Assembly (NCBI GenBank): GCA_049591295.1
Contig: JBAWEQ010000080.1
Location: forward strand, 5,677-69,676
Reading direction: 5' to 3'
Origin: DTPS01 sp049591295
Lineage (GTDB): Bacteria > Acidobacteriota > UBA4820 > DSQY01
Length of the DNA: 64,000 nt
Shown here: positions 52,768-61,573 of the stretch, piece by piece
Numbering within the stretch: the stretch's first letter is position 1
How the letters are laid out: every line of letters begins with the position of its first letter
Translations under genes and position numbers: made by a program
Notes under the pieces: model-generated
What the model saw: the letters and a program-made list of their open reading frames with translations, nothing else
What the model was told of the DNA's origin: nothing
Databases searched by the model: none

Positions 52768-53628
52768 TCAACCTAACCACCACTCATCACGCATCTTGAT
52801 TCGCGCCACTATTGATACGACTGTTGTTCTGGCAACATAGTTCAGCACCGCCATTGCGTATGCAGCCACCATATCACCTCGCTTGGCTTCATCATGGCCT
52901 TTGAAGCTCGAACTTCTAATGAAACGCACGAAATCACAAATCTGGCGCTTTCCAATCTCTCCACTCCAGGCTTTCCTGGACGCCCGAAATCCACAAAGGA
53001 CTTCCCCTAGAACAACCATGTCTCCCAATTCCAACAGGCGGACCCAATAATCCAAATCTATCATGTAGGGAATCCGTCCATCGAAGCTTCCCGCCACAGC
53101 GCTATCAGACCGCCTGAACAACACCGCGCTTGGCTCTCCCACAACGTTGGTTCCATGCCGCGCCGAGGCCGCTAACACGGCCTGTCTTGCGTATCGACCT
53201 GGCTTGAGTGGACAACGCCTCCGAATAAGAATCTGTCCCTTCTCCCCAATTATTCGACGACCACATGTAACCAGCGTAATACCGTTGCCTCCTTCGCCTT
53301 CAAGCGTTTCCACTTCTCTAGCAATACACATGGGGTCTAGCACATCATCCGCGCATAATAGCTTGACGTATTTTCCGCTGGCCAGGCTTAGGCAGCGATT
53401 CCAATTCGCCTCTGCGCCTATATTCTCTTCATTGCGGTAATGCCGAATTCGCGGATCCACAAAACCCGAAATAATCTCATAAGTCCGATCAGAGGAGCAG
53501 TTGTCGACTACTATCACTTCAACGCTTGGGAAATGTTGCGCCAGGGCTGATTCAAGAGACTCCAGAATATAAGCCTCCGCATTGTATGTCGGGATGCAGA
53601 TAGAAACCGTCGGGGTCATTGTTGACAT
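52768..53628 (-). CDS. Glycosyltransferase family 2
   Basis: 286 aa. VSICIPTYNAEAYILESLES, VDNCSSDRTYEI, NIGAEANWNRCLSLASGKY and the DxD-like CADDVLD. There is no clear membrane anchor, so it is probably a cytosolic transferase that builds the repeat unit. AT-rich composition. Confidence 0.85.
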   Translation of the reverse strand: MSTMTPTVSICIPTYNAEAYILESLESALAQHFPSVEVIVVDNCSSDRTYEIISGFVDPRIRHYRNEENIGAEANWNRCLSLASGKYVKLLCADDVLDPMCIAREVETLEGEGGNGITLVTCGRRIIGEKGQILIRRRCPLKPGRYARQAVLAASARHGTNVVGEPSAVLFRRSDSAVAGSFDGRIPYMIDLDYWVRLLELGDMVVLGEVLCGFRASRKAWSGEIGKRQICDFVRFIRSSSFKGHDEAKRGDMVAAYAMAVLNYVARTTVVSIVARIKMRDEWWLG

Positions 53629-53900
53629 CTCCCAATGCTACCGTCTCTGACTTACTACTCCGGCATCATTATGGTATACCCATCACGGGCTAAAACCCTT
53701 GTACAGCATTGGCCGTCGGTTTTACAGCTACAACTCTAATGGTGCCTCATTAGTAGGTGGCTATTGGACAGGCCCCTAACCTCGAACTCCTTCGCGAGAT
53801 CAACTCCTCCCGTACAGATGTCATTACCCTCCTTCTTACCACCATGCCTCCGCGACTGGAGTGGTAACATTGTACCAGCGATGCGTTCTCTTCTGAGCAT

Positions 53901-54962
53901 TCAAGGGTTATTCCCCACAACTTCGCCGATCACTTGCTTGACGATATAGAGAGGTCTACGCTTGGTCTCACGAAAGACACGAGCTAAATACTGCCCTATC
54001 AGGCCTAAGGACAACAATTGGGTACCCTCCAGAAACAGAATGACTACAAGAAGTGATGTCCAACCTTGGATCACCGTCTCTGGATGCATGAGTTTGCTCA
54101 CAATGAGCCAGACAATCATCACAAATGATCCACACGTCAAAAGAAAGCCTAGCTGCCCCACCATGGCAAGTGGCCTATCCGAAAAGCTCGTTATTCCAGC
54201 CATCCCAAGCGATATCATCCTTCCAAGGCTATAGTGCGTCCTGCCCGCATAACGTCGGTCGCGCTCATAATAAATACAGGTCTGCTTGAAACCTATCCAT
54301 GGGATTAGGCCTCGAAGGTACCGACTTTCTTCTCTCATCGTTCTCAAGATCGTAACGATATGCCTGTCCAAGAGCCTGAAATCTCCCGAATCCAGGGGCA
54401 AAGAAATGTTGCTCAGTAAGCTAAGGAGTCTATAGTATGTTGTTGCAGTAAGGCGCTTAAATGGTGATTCACCCTTTCGACTCCTCCTAACAGCACATAC
54501 TACTTTCGAGCCTTGTTCCCAATGATCTATCATTGCAGGTATGATTTCTGGTGGATCTTGCAAATCCGAATCAATGATAACAACGGCATTGCCCCCTGCA
54601 TAATCTAGGCCTGCGGTAATGGCGCATTGATGACCAAAGTTCCTGGACAAACTAATAACTCTGACTGTGTTATCACATTTGCAGAGGCCTTCAAGAATAT
54701 TGAGTGTTTGGTCTTTGCTACCGTCATCGACAAAGACTAGTTCGTGCTCCCAGCCCTTGAGACCATCGGCGACTGCTTTAAGTCGCCGATAGAACTCGTG
54801 CAGGGTGTCCTCCTCTTGATAAACTGGAGCTACGACGGAAAGAAGCTTGGCCCTCGGCGGCAGGGCCACTTTTCCCTCCCCTAAACCCTGCTCATTTTCA
54901 ACAGGGGAGCGCAAGTCTTTACCCGTTGGCACCACCGGCATAGGATTAGATTCCCCTTTCAA
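53901..54962 (-). CDS. Polyprenyl-phosphate glycosyltransferase, GT2 (DPM1/GtrB-like)
   Basis: 353 aa. SVVAPVYQEEDTLHEFYRRL, VDDGSKDQT, SLSRNFGHQCAITAGLDYAG and DSDLQDPPEIIP, then two C-terminal helices (about 265-290 and 300-325). Third such enzyme in this locus. AT-rich. A 272-base gap separates it from the next gene, with no coding sequence seen. Its start overlaps the NeuB-like gene by 17 bases, exactly where the composition changes. Confidence 0.88.
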   Translation of the reverse strand: MKGESNPMPVVPTGKDLRSPVENEQGLGEGKVALPPRAKLLSVVAPVYQEEDTLHEFYRRLKAVADGLKGWEHELVFVDDGSKDQTLNILEGLCKCDNTVRVISLSRNFGHQCAITAGLDYAGGNAVVIIDSDLQDPPEIIPAMIDHWEQGSKVVCAVRRSRKGESPFKRLTATTYYRLLSLLSNISLPLDSGDFRLLDRHIVTILRTMREESRYLRGLIPWIGFKQTCIYYERDRRYAGRTHYSLGRMISLGMAGITSFSDRPLAMVGQLGFLLTCGSFVMIVWLIVSKLMHPETVIQGWTSLLVVILFLEGTQLLSLGLIGQYLARVFRETKRRPLYIVKQVIGEVVGNNP

Positions 54963-56028
54963 AGATCTGCCTCCTCAACCTGTCGCTATATGCATACGGC
55001 GTATCAACCATGTCGATCATGACGGGGGCGTCCTGGGGGCACTCCTTGATGACCATCTGGCCGCGCATGACTTCGCGGCAGGAGAGCTGGCCCTTCTGGA
55101 GGGGGATCGCGAGGTAGAGGTCCTCGTCTTTGATCAGGTCCCCGACCTGAAGATCGCGGGCGGCGTAAACGCCGCGGACGAGGGAGTCGAGGTAGCGGAT
55201 CTCCTTCTCGGGGACGATGCGCCGCTGGCTCCCCGGATTGCCGCACATTTCGCGCGCCTTGTGCCAGGATTTGAACCAGTTGTCGATCTGTTCAGGCAGG
55301 GAGCAGTAGGGGCTGACCTTCGCGGTCCCTTCGTCGATGTCCACGTGGCGCTCGAAGGTCCGCGCCCCTTTAGCGTAGGCCATCAGGATGGAGGCCGTCC
55401 AGTCGTGGTACTCATGGGTGGAGAAGCCGACGGTGTTGTTGGGGTAGCGGTGTCTCAGGAAATCGATCTGGTTCAGCTCCAGCTCGTAATCCTCCGAGGG
55501 GTACATCGCCACGCAGTGGTTGATAGCCAGAGGGATGTTGCGGTTGGCAAAAAAGGTCACCAGGTCGTCCATATCCTTCAGAGAACAACCGCCGGTGGAA
55601 ACGATGACCGGTTTGCGGGTCTTGGCGATGGCCTCGATGAGGAACCAGTCGTTGATGTCCGAGCTGGCGATCTTGATTATGGGCAGCCCCAGCTCCACGC
55701 AGAGCTCCACGGAGCTCTCGTCGAAAGGGGTGGCCATGGGGATGCAACTGTTCTTGCGGATCGCCTCCGTGAGCTTGGCGAAGTCCTCCCGGGACATCTG
55801 GGTGTCGAGCGTCTTCTTGATGTAGCGGATGTCCTGGCGGTCGCGGAAGTCCTTGTGAATGAAGCGCTCCACGTCGCGGAACTGGAGCTTCATGGCCGCC
55901 CGCACGTTGTTGAAGCGAACCACGCGGCTGTAGTCCTCGATGATCTTCAACCCGCGCTCCAGCTTGCCCCAGTGGTTGTTGGCGATCTCGAGAACGAAGA
56001 GGTCTTCGAAGACGTCCCTGTCGATCAT
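54946..56028 (-). CDS. NeuB-family sialic acid synthase-like protein
   Basis: 360 aa. TIM-barrel synthase domain: FVLEIANNHWGKLERGLKI, AAMKLQFRD, KIASSDINDWFLI, STGGCSLKDMDDL, NHCVAMYPSEDYELEL and GFSTHEYHDWT. A C-terminal SAF domain (VYAARDLQVGDLIKDEDLYL) follows. NeuB enzymes condense phosphoenolpyruvate with a hexosamine-type aldose. No CMP-sugar synthetase (NeuA) is seen, so the product may not be a standard nonulosonate. ATG at 56028 chosen for GGGAGG upstream. Confidence 0.82.
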   Translation of the reverse strand: MIDRDVFEDLFVLEIANNHWGKLERGLKIIEDYSRVVRFNNVRAAMKLQFRDVERFIHKDFRDRQDIRYIKKTLDTQMSREDFAKLTEAIRKNSCIPMATPFDESSVELCVELGLPIIKIASSDINDWFLIEAIAKTRKPVIVSTGGCSLKDMDDLVTFFANRNIPLAINHCVAMYPSEDYELELNQIDFLRHRYPNNTVGFSTHEYHDWTASILMAYAKGARTFERHVDIDEGTAKVSPYCSLPEQIDNWFKSWHKAREMCGNPGSQRRIVPEKEIRYLDSLVRGVYAARDLQVGDLIKDEDLYLAIPLQKGQLSCREVMRGQMVIKECPQDAPVMIDMVDTPYAYSDRLRRQIFERGI

Positions 56029-56131
56029 CTCGCCCTCCCGTGGGCTGCCGTACAAAATAGCAAAAAGCGTGCCGCCTATCCGCCCTCCACTCTACACCCT
56101 CCACCCTCCACAGCGCTCCACCCGACTGACA

Positions 56132-57949
56132 CTATTTGGAAGTGTACTCATCCCGCAGGGGGCCGAGCAAGTTTTCGGCGAACTCTTGCCGGTCGAGGAA
56201 GGGGGCCATGTCATGGAGCGGGGCCGAGACGATGCGCCCGTCGGAGAGTTGGCGGGAACTGGGCCTGGGCTCGAAGGTCTGCCGCGGATCCAGCACCACC
56301 CTTGCCACGCCGGGGCCCGGCGTGGCAAGGAAGGTCTCAGTCAGGTTCCGGAAGCCCTCTCCCTCGATCTTTACCGCCGGCAGGCCGTAGGCCTCCGCGA
56401 GCCGACAGGGGTCGGGGAAGGAGACGCCACTTTCAGGGCTTTCCCCAATCAGCTCGCCAAAGAAATTCTTCTGGGTGGTCCGGATGGAGAGGTAGCCGCC
56501 GTTGTCGAGGACGAAGAGCTTGACGGGCAGGCGGTGGTGGGCAACGGTCTGGAGCTCCTGGACGTTCATTTGAAGGCTCCCGTCCCCGGCCAAGCAGATG
56601 ACCCGCGCTCCTCCCCGCGCCACGGCCGCGCCGATAGAAGCGGGCAGGTCGTAGCCCATGGAGGCGCTACCCGAGTTGGAGAAGAGCCTCTGGCCGCGCT
56701 TCAGCCTGGCCGCCTGGAAGGGGACGATGGTGGCCGTGGCGTTGCCGCAGACCACCGCGTCGTCTTCGGTGAGCAGATCGAAGAGCGTCTCCACGAAGTA
56801 GTAGGGATTGATGCCCCCCTCGGTGGTCCGCTGGCGGGCCAGGACGGGCGGATAGCGTTTCACCCGCTCGCGGCACCACTGGAGCCAATGCGCGTGGCGC
56901 CCCGCGTCCCAAGCTTTCGCTTTGAGCTGTCGCCCCATCTCTTCGAGGAAGAGCCCCGCGTCGCAGGCGATGGCCAGTTCTGGGCGCGCCGTGGGTTTGG
57001 CTAGCTCGGCCCGGTCGGCGTCCACCTGAATGAGGAAGGCGTGGGGCGCGAAGGCCGGCCAGTTGTAGCTCACCTGGCGGATGTTGAGGCGGCTGCCGAT
57101 CACCAGCAGGCAGTCTGCGTTCTGCACCGTGAAGTTGCCGGCGCGCGTCCCGATGGTGCCAGGCCGGCCACAGTAAAGAGGGTGATCCGAAGGGATCAGG
57201 TCGTGCGTCCAGGCGGTGGTGACCGGGATGCCGAACCGCTCGGCCATGCTCAGGAAAAGGTCCGCCGCGCCCGCCAGGCGCACGCCAGTTCCGGCCAGCA
57301 GGACGGGCCGCTCTGCCGCGGAGAGGCGCTCCCGGGTCTGTCGCACCTGCTCCGGCAAGCGCCCCAGCTCCCAATCGGGTGGGTCCTCGGAGGGGTCATA
57401 GGACCGAAGCGCGTCCGGCTCCACCCTGCTGCCTTGCACGTCGATGGGGATGTCCAGCCAGCAAGGGCCGGAGCGGCCGGTTTGGCAGAGGTGCCAGGCC
57501 TTCTCCAGGTGATAGCGGGTCTCCTCGGGCGCGCGCACCAGGGCGGCGTATTTGGTGATGCCCTTCACCATGGAGACGATGTCCGCCTCCTGGTCGCCGA
57601 GCTGGCGCAGGCCCGGCACTTGGTTGAAGGCCATGCAGGTCTCTCGCTTCACCTGCCCGGAGATGACGAGCATGGGAATGGAGTCGGTCCAGGCCCCGAA
57701 GACGCCGTTGAGGGCGTTGATGCCGCCCGGCCCCGTGGTGACGCTTACGACCCCCGGCGTGCCCGTGATGCGCGCGTAGCCTTCTGCCGCCATGGCACAG
57801 GCCTGTTCGTGGTGCTGGCAGATGGGGGTGATACGCGTCTCCTTGCGCAGTGAATCGTTGAGGTGCATGGCCCCCCCGCCCGTCACCAGGAAAACGTGGC
57901 GAACACCGCGATCGGCGAGGAAAGAGAAGACGTAGTCGGAGAGCTTCAT
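56132..57949 (-). CDS. Thiamine-diphosphate-dependent enzyme (acetolactate-synthase-like; YerE candidate)
   Basis: 605 aa, three-domain layout. The N-terminal PYR domain has the catalytic Glu in CQHHEQACAMAAEGYARI and TGPGGINALNGVFGAW. The middle domain and C-terminal PP domain have GDGSLQMNVQELQTVAHHRL then the Asn in FVLDNGGY. In loci with rfbF/G/H genes, similar enzymes such as YerE add a two-carbon unit from pyruvate to a CDP-ketosugar (yersiniose). A plain acetolactate synthase is unlikely in this position, but homology by eye cannot decide. Confidence 0.78.
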   Translation of the reverse strand: MKLSDYVFSFLADRGVRHVFLVTGGGAMHLNDSLRKETRITPICQHHEQACAMAAEGYARITGTPGVVSVTTGPGGINALNGVFGAWTDSIPMLVISGQVKRETCMAFNQVPGLRQLGDQEADIVSMVKGITKYAALVRAPEETRYHLEKAWHLCQTGRSGPCWLDIPIDVQGSRVEPDALRSYDPSEDPPDWELGRLPEQVRQTRERLSAAERPVLLAGTGVRLAGAADLFLSMAERFGIPVTTAWTHDLIPSDHPLYCGRPGTIGTRAGNFTVQNADCLLVIGSRLNIRQVSYNWPAFAPHAFLIQVDADRAELAKPTARPELAIACDAGLFLEEMGRQLKAKAWDAGRHAHWLQWCRERVKRYPPVLARQRTTEGGINPYYFVETLFDLLTEDDAVVCGNATATIVPFQAARLKRGQRLFSNSGSASMGYDLPASIGAAVARGGARVICLAGDGSLQMNVQELQTVAHHRLPVKLFVLDNGGYLSIRTTQKNFFGELIGESPESGVSFPDPCRLAEAYGLPAVKIEGEGFRNLTETFLATPGPGVARVVLDPRQTFEPRPSSRQLSDGRIVSAPLHDMAPFLDRQEFAENLLGPLRDEYTSK

Positions 57950-58000
57950 GGAAGCCTCTTGCGGCGGCGCGAGGCGCGAGATGGGATGCGGAGGCGACTC
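57950..58000. repeat. Start of repeat region between TPP enzyme and SDR
   Basis: gcgcgaggcgcgagatggga then tgcggaggcgactc leads into the first 70-bp element; the sequence is repeated at 58158-58184. The whole 442-base gap 57950-58391 is repeats and contains no gene. Confidence 0.6.
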
Positions 58001-58070
58001 GTAGGAGGCCTCTCCAGAGGCCGATGCGCCGGATTCCTCCCACCCATCGCGCCCTGGAGAGCGCTCCTAC
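58001..58070. repeat. REPIN-like double-hairpin element, copy 1
   Basis: 70 bp. gtaggag and ctcctac are terminal inverted repeats. Inside lie hairpin ggcctctccagaggcc and hairpin (gcgccctggagagcgc here, gcgctctggagagcgc in copy 2). 67 of 70 bases equal copy 2. Confidence 0.85.
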
Positions 58071-58184
58071 GTGAGGCGGGACGCGAGACGCGAGACGCAA
58101 AACGCGAGACGCGAAACGCGAGACGCGAGACGCGAGGCGCAAGACGCGAGCGGCGAGACGCGAGATGGGATGAGGAGGCGACTC
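58071..58184. repeat. GCGAGAC heptamer tract between the two REPIN-like copies
   Basis: Roughly thirteen units, gcgagac with variants (aaaacgcgag, gcgaggcgca). Confidence 0.75.
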
Positions 58185-58254
58185 GTAGGAGGCCTCTCCA
58201 GAGGCCGATGCGCCGAATTTCTCCCACCCATCGCGCTCTGGAGAGCGCTCCTAC
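58185..58254. repeat. REPIN-like double-hairpin element, copy 2
   Basis: 70 bp, direct orientation relative to copy 1, with a matching 25-base upstream flank (gcgagatgggatg then aggaggcgactc). Followed by another GCGAGAC run (58262-58320). Confidence 0.85.
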
Positions 58255-58391
58255 GCCGGGCCGGTGGCGAGAAGCGGGACGCAAGACGCGAGACGCGGGA
58301 GACGGGGCGCAAAAGGCGAAGACAGCCTCGAAGTCAGGACGTTGGTGTGACGGAGGGGAATGGAAACAAGCTGCAGTGAGGGCCTCTTCCA

Positions 58392-59270
58392 TCATTTGTC
58401 CACCAGGAGGAGCTCCCGCCGGATGAGATGGCGGTGCTCGGCGTACCAAGCGTACAGGGAACGGACGGCGTGCTCCAAGGGGGTGAAGGGGAAGCCCGGC
58501 ACCTCGGCCTTGAGCCGCCGGTTGTCGCCGCTGTATTCCACGCCGAGGCCGGGCTGCGCGATGCGGACCGGCAGCTCTTTTCCCGAAATCCTCACCACCA
58601 TCTCGGCCAGCGTTTTCAGTTCCACCGCCTCATCGGGTGTGACGTTGTAGGCCCTGTGGGCCGGCTCAGCCAGCAGGAAGTGCCGTACGATCCTCACGAG
58701 GTCGTCCACCCAGAGGTAGTCGAAGCGCCGGTTCTGCCTCAGCGTCACGGGCAGGTCGAAGAGCGTCTTGCAGATGGCGTTGGAGATGAAGCGGATCTCC
58801 CAGTCCTCGTAATTGCCGAAGACGCCGAAGGGGCGGAGCTCCACCACGTTGTCGAGACGTTCAGCGTATCGCGCGCAGAGATACTTGGAGTAGCCCGTCT
58901 CGTCCACCGGGACGTGAGTCCCGAAGAAGGGCTCCGCCATCTTGGGAGCAAAGAACCGCTGGTCGTAGACCGCTCCGGAGGTGATGAGGATCATCCGCCC
59001 GTAGCCCGTCTCGTTGCGAACGATGTTGTGGAACATTCGCGTGTTCGCGTAGACGAGCCCCGCCGGGTCTTTGGCGTTCCGGTGGCCAGGCTTGGTCGCA
59101 CAGTGGACGACCGCATCCACTGGGCTCGCACGCAGAAAGGACGCCACGGCCTCCTCGTCGAGAAGATCCAGCTCGGCGTGACCGGGTGCAAGCAGATCAA
59201 ATTCCTGTTCAAGTTGTTCCGCCAAGTTTCGGCCGATGAAGCCGCTGGCTCCGGTGATCCAGACTTTCAT
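58392..59270 (-). CDS. SDR-family CDP-sugar reductase/epimerase
   Basis: 292 aa. NAD-binding GASGFIGRNLAEQLE near residue 6, DAVVHCATKPGHRN, ITSGAVYDQRF and the catalytic Tyr/Lys in TGYSKYLCARY. Such SDRs in CDP-dideoxyhexose loci reduce the 4-keto group to give abequose, paratose or yersiniose. Four bases separate it from rfbH. Exact stereochemistry cannot be predicted. Confidence 0.8.
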   Translation of the reverse strand: MKVWITGASGFIGRNLAEQLEQEFDLLAPGHAELDLLDEEAVASFLRASPVDAVVHCATKPGHRNAKDPAGLVYANTRMFHNIVRNETGYGRMILITSGAVYDQRFFAPKMAEPFFGTHVPVDETGYSKYLCARYAERLDNVVELRPFGVFGNYEDWEIRFISNAICKTLFDLPVTLRQNRRFDYLWVDDLVRIVRHFLLAEPAHRAYNVTPDEAVELKTLAEMVVRISGKELPVRIAQPGLGVEYSGDNRRLKAEVPGFPFTPLEHAVRSLYAWYAEHRHLIRRELLLVDK

Positions 59271-59274
59271 CCGG

Positions 59275-60603
59275 TCAGCCTCCCGGCTTTGCCAGCCTGA
59301 CGAACTCCCTGAGGCTCTCTACCATGAAATCCACCATCGCATCGGTCAGGCCCGGGTAAACCCCGAGCCAAAAGACTCGCTCCATGACGAAGTCGGAGTT
59401 CTTGAGGTCGCCGACGACGCGCTTGGGGACTGCGAGGTAGGCGGGCTGGCGGGTGAGGTTGCCGCCGAAGAGGAGGCGGGTGGCGATCTTGCGCTGGTTC
59501 AAGAAGTCCAGCACCGCGGCCCGGTCGAAGGGGGCGTCGGGACGGACGGCGAGGGGGAAGCCGAACCAGCTCGGGTCGCTGCCCTCCGTCGCTTCGGGCA
59601 GAACAAAGAGGTGGCCGAGGTCTTGAATGCCCTCGTAAAGCCTCTTGAAATGGCGTTTGCGGGCCTCGATGAAGCCGGGCAGCTTGTCGAGCTGGGCCAG
59701 GCCGATGGCCGCCTGCAGGTCCGTGGCCTTGAGGTTGTAGCCCACGTGCGAGTAGACGTACTTGTGGTCGTACCCCTGGGGCAGCTCGCCGAGTTTCCAG
59801 CCGAAGCGCTTCCCGCAGGTATTCTCCTTGCCGGGCAGGCACCAGCAGTCCCGCCCCCAGTCGCGGAAGGATTCGACCAGCTTCTTGAGCAGCGGGTGGT
59901 CCGTGAGCACGCAGCCCCCCTCACCCATGGTCATGTGGTGGGCGGGGTAGAAGCTCACCGTCGCCAGGTCGCCGAAGGTGCCGACGTTCTTGCCGCGGTA
60001 GGTAGAGCCGACGGCGTCGCAGCAGTCCTCGATGAGCCAGAGGCCGCGGGCCTTCGCGAAGGCGGTCACCGCCTCCACATCGAAGGGGTTGCCCAGGGTG
60101 TGGGCCAGCATGACGGCTTTGGTCTTCGGCGAGAGGGCCGCTTCCAGCTGGCTCGAGTCCACGTTGTAAGTGGGGAGCGTCACATCCACGAAAACCGGTA
60201 CAAGGCCGTTCTGGAGGATCGGGTTCACGGTCGTTGGAAAGCCAGCCGCCACGGTGATCACCTCATCGCCGGGTCTGAGCCTGCGCTCCCCGAGCTGGGG
60301 CGAGGTGAGGGCCGAGAGGGCGAGCAGGTTCGCGGAGGAGCCCGAGTTCACGAGCAGCGCGTGGCGCCGGCCCATAAACACCGCGAAGCGGCTCTCGAAC
60401 CGCGTGGCGTACGGCCCGGCCGTGAGCCAGAAGTCCAGGGCCGACTCCACCAGGAGGACCAGCTCCTCCGCGTTGAAAACCCGTCCGGCATAGGGCACCG
60501 GTGAAGTTCCCGGAACGAATTCCTTCGGAGGAAAGGCCGCGGCATGGTAGCGGCGTACCTGTTCCAGAATGGCCGCGCGGAGGTCCTCAGCTTCCCTGTT
60601 CAT
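59275..60603 (-). CDS. rfbH: CDP-4-dehydro-6-deoxyglucose 3-dehydrase (E1)
   Basis: 442 aa DegT/DnrJ-fold PMP enzyme. Two hallmarks of RfbH/DdhC are visible. The usual PLP-lysine is replaced by His (FYPAHHMTMGEGG), and [2Fe-2S] cysteines lie in RDCWCLPGKENTCGKRF. It removes the C3 hydroxyl of CDP-4-keto-6-deoxyglucose together with an NADH-dependent reductase (DdhD/E3) that is not present here. ATG at 60603 overlaps rfbG by 17 bases. Confidence 0.95.
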   Translation of the reverse strand: MNREAEDLRAAILEQVRRYHAAAFPPKEFVPGTSPVPYAGRVFNAEELVLLVESALDFWLTAGPYATRFESRFAVFMGRRHALLVNSGSSANLLALSALTSPQLGERRLRPGDEVITVAAGFPTTVNPILQNGLVPVFVDVTLPTYNVDSSQLEAALSPKTKAVMLAHTLGNPFDVEAVTAFAKARGLWLIEDCCDAVGSTYRGKNVGTFGDLATVSFYPAHHMTMGEGGCVLTDHPLLKKLVESFRDWGRDCWCLPGKENTCGKRFGWKLGELPQGYDHKYVYSHVGYNLKATDLQAAIGLAQLDKLPGFIEARKRHFKRLYEGIQDLGHLFVLPEATEGSDPSWFGFPLAVRPDAPFDRAAVLDFLNQRKIATRLLFGGNLTRQPAYLAVPKRVVGDLKNSDFVMERVFWLGVYPGLTDAMVDFMVESLREFVRLAKPGG

Positions 60604-61573
60604 CCGTGAAGAACCTCCGGTACCAGGCGATGGTCTCGCCCAGTGCGCCATCGAGCGAGAAGAGGGGCGACCAACCCAGCTCGCGCCTGGCCCTGCCGGC
60701 GTCCAGGCACTGGGCGGGGATCTCGTGGGAGGCCTCATTGAGGACCACGGGCTCCAGCTCGGAACCCATGAGCCGGCGGATCTTCCCCACCATGTCCAGG
60801 ACGGTGAGCCGGTTCTCATTCGAGAAGTTGAAGGCCCTTCCCTTCAGCCCGGCATCGGCGTCCAGCTTCTCGGCCAGGAGCATGTAGGCCGCCGCGCCGT
60901 CCTCGATGTAGAAGTAGTCGCGGATAAAGGAGCCGTCGGAGCGGATCACAGGTCTCTCGCCACGGAGGAGGGAGCGGACGGTGCCGGGCACGAGCCGGTT
61001 CCAGTTCAGGTCCCCGCCGCCGAAAAAGTTGCCGCACCGCGTGATGGACACGGGCAGGCCGTAGGTTTCGGCGTACATCTGGGCGATGAGGTCGGCGCAG
61101 GACTTGGACACGTCGTAGGGATGGCGGCCCTGGAGCGGCGTCTCCTCGTCGTAGGGCTTTCCGCCGTGGTCCCCGTAGGCCTTGTCGGAGGAGGCGGAGA
61201 CGATCTGTTTCACCGACGGGCTGCGGCGGCAGGCCTCCAGGAGGGCCCAGGTGCCCTGGATATTCGATTCCAGCGTGCTCACCGGATTGCGGTTGGCGAT
61301 GGTCACGATGGTCTGGGCAGCCAGATGGAAGACCGTCGTCACCTCGTACTCGCCGAGGGTCCTCTCCAGCAGGGCACGGTCACGGACGTCCCCGCGCACG
61401 ACGCGGACGCGCTCAAGCAGTCCCGCCCCCACCAGCTCGCACTGGGGCACCCAGTCCCGGACGAGGCAGACGATGGTGGCGCTCTCGCCGAGCAGCCGCC
61501 TCACGAGAGCCCCACCCAGGAGCCCCGTGGCGCCGGTCACGAGCACGGGCCGATCCCGCCAGAAGGCGGTCAT
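60587..61573 (-). CDS. rfbG: CDP-glucose 4,6-dehydratase
   Basis: 328 aa extended SDR. VLVTGATGLLGGALVRRLL, HLAAQTIVTIANRNPVSTLE, the Ser/Tyr/Lys set in SASSDKAYGDHGG and YDVSK, and FNFSNENRLTVLDMV. Converts CDP-glucose to CDP-4-keto-6-deoxyglucose. ATG at 61573 overlaps the rfbF stop (ATGA). Confidence 0.93.
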   Translation of the reverse strand: MTAFWRDRPVLVTGATGLLGGALVRRLLGESATIVCLVRDWVPQCELVGAGLLERVRVVRGDVRDRALLERTLGEYEVTTVFHLAAQTIVTIANRNPVSTLESNIQGTWALLEACRRSPSVKQIVSASSDKAYGDHGGKPYDEETPLQGRHPYDVSKSCADLIAQMYAETYGLPVSITRCGNFFGGGDLNWNRLVPGTVRSLLRGERPVIRSDGSFIRDYFYIEDGAAAYMLLAEKLDADAGLKGRAFNFSNENRLTVLDMVGKIRRLMGSELEPVVLNEASHEIPAQCLDAGRARRELGWSPLFSLDGALGETIAWYRRFFTDEQGS

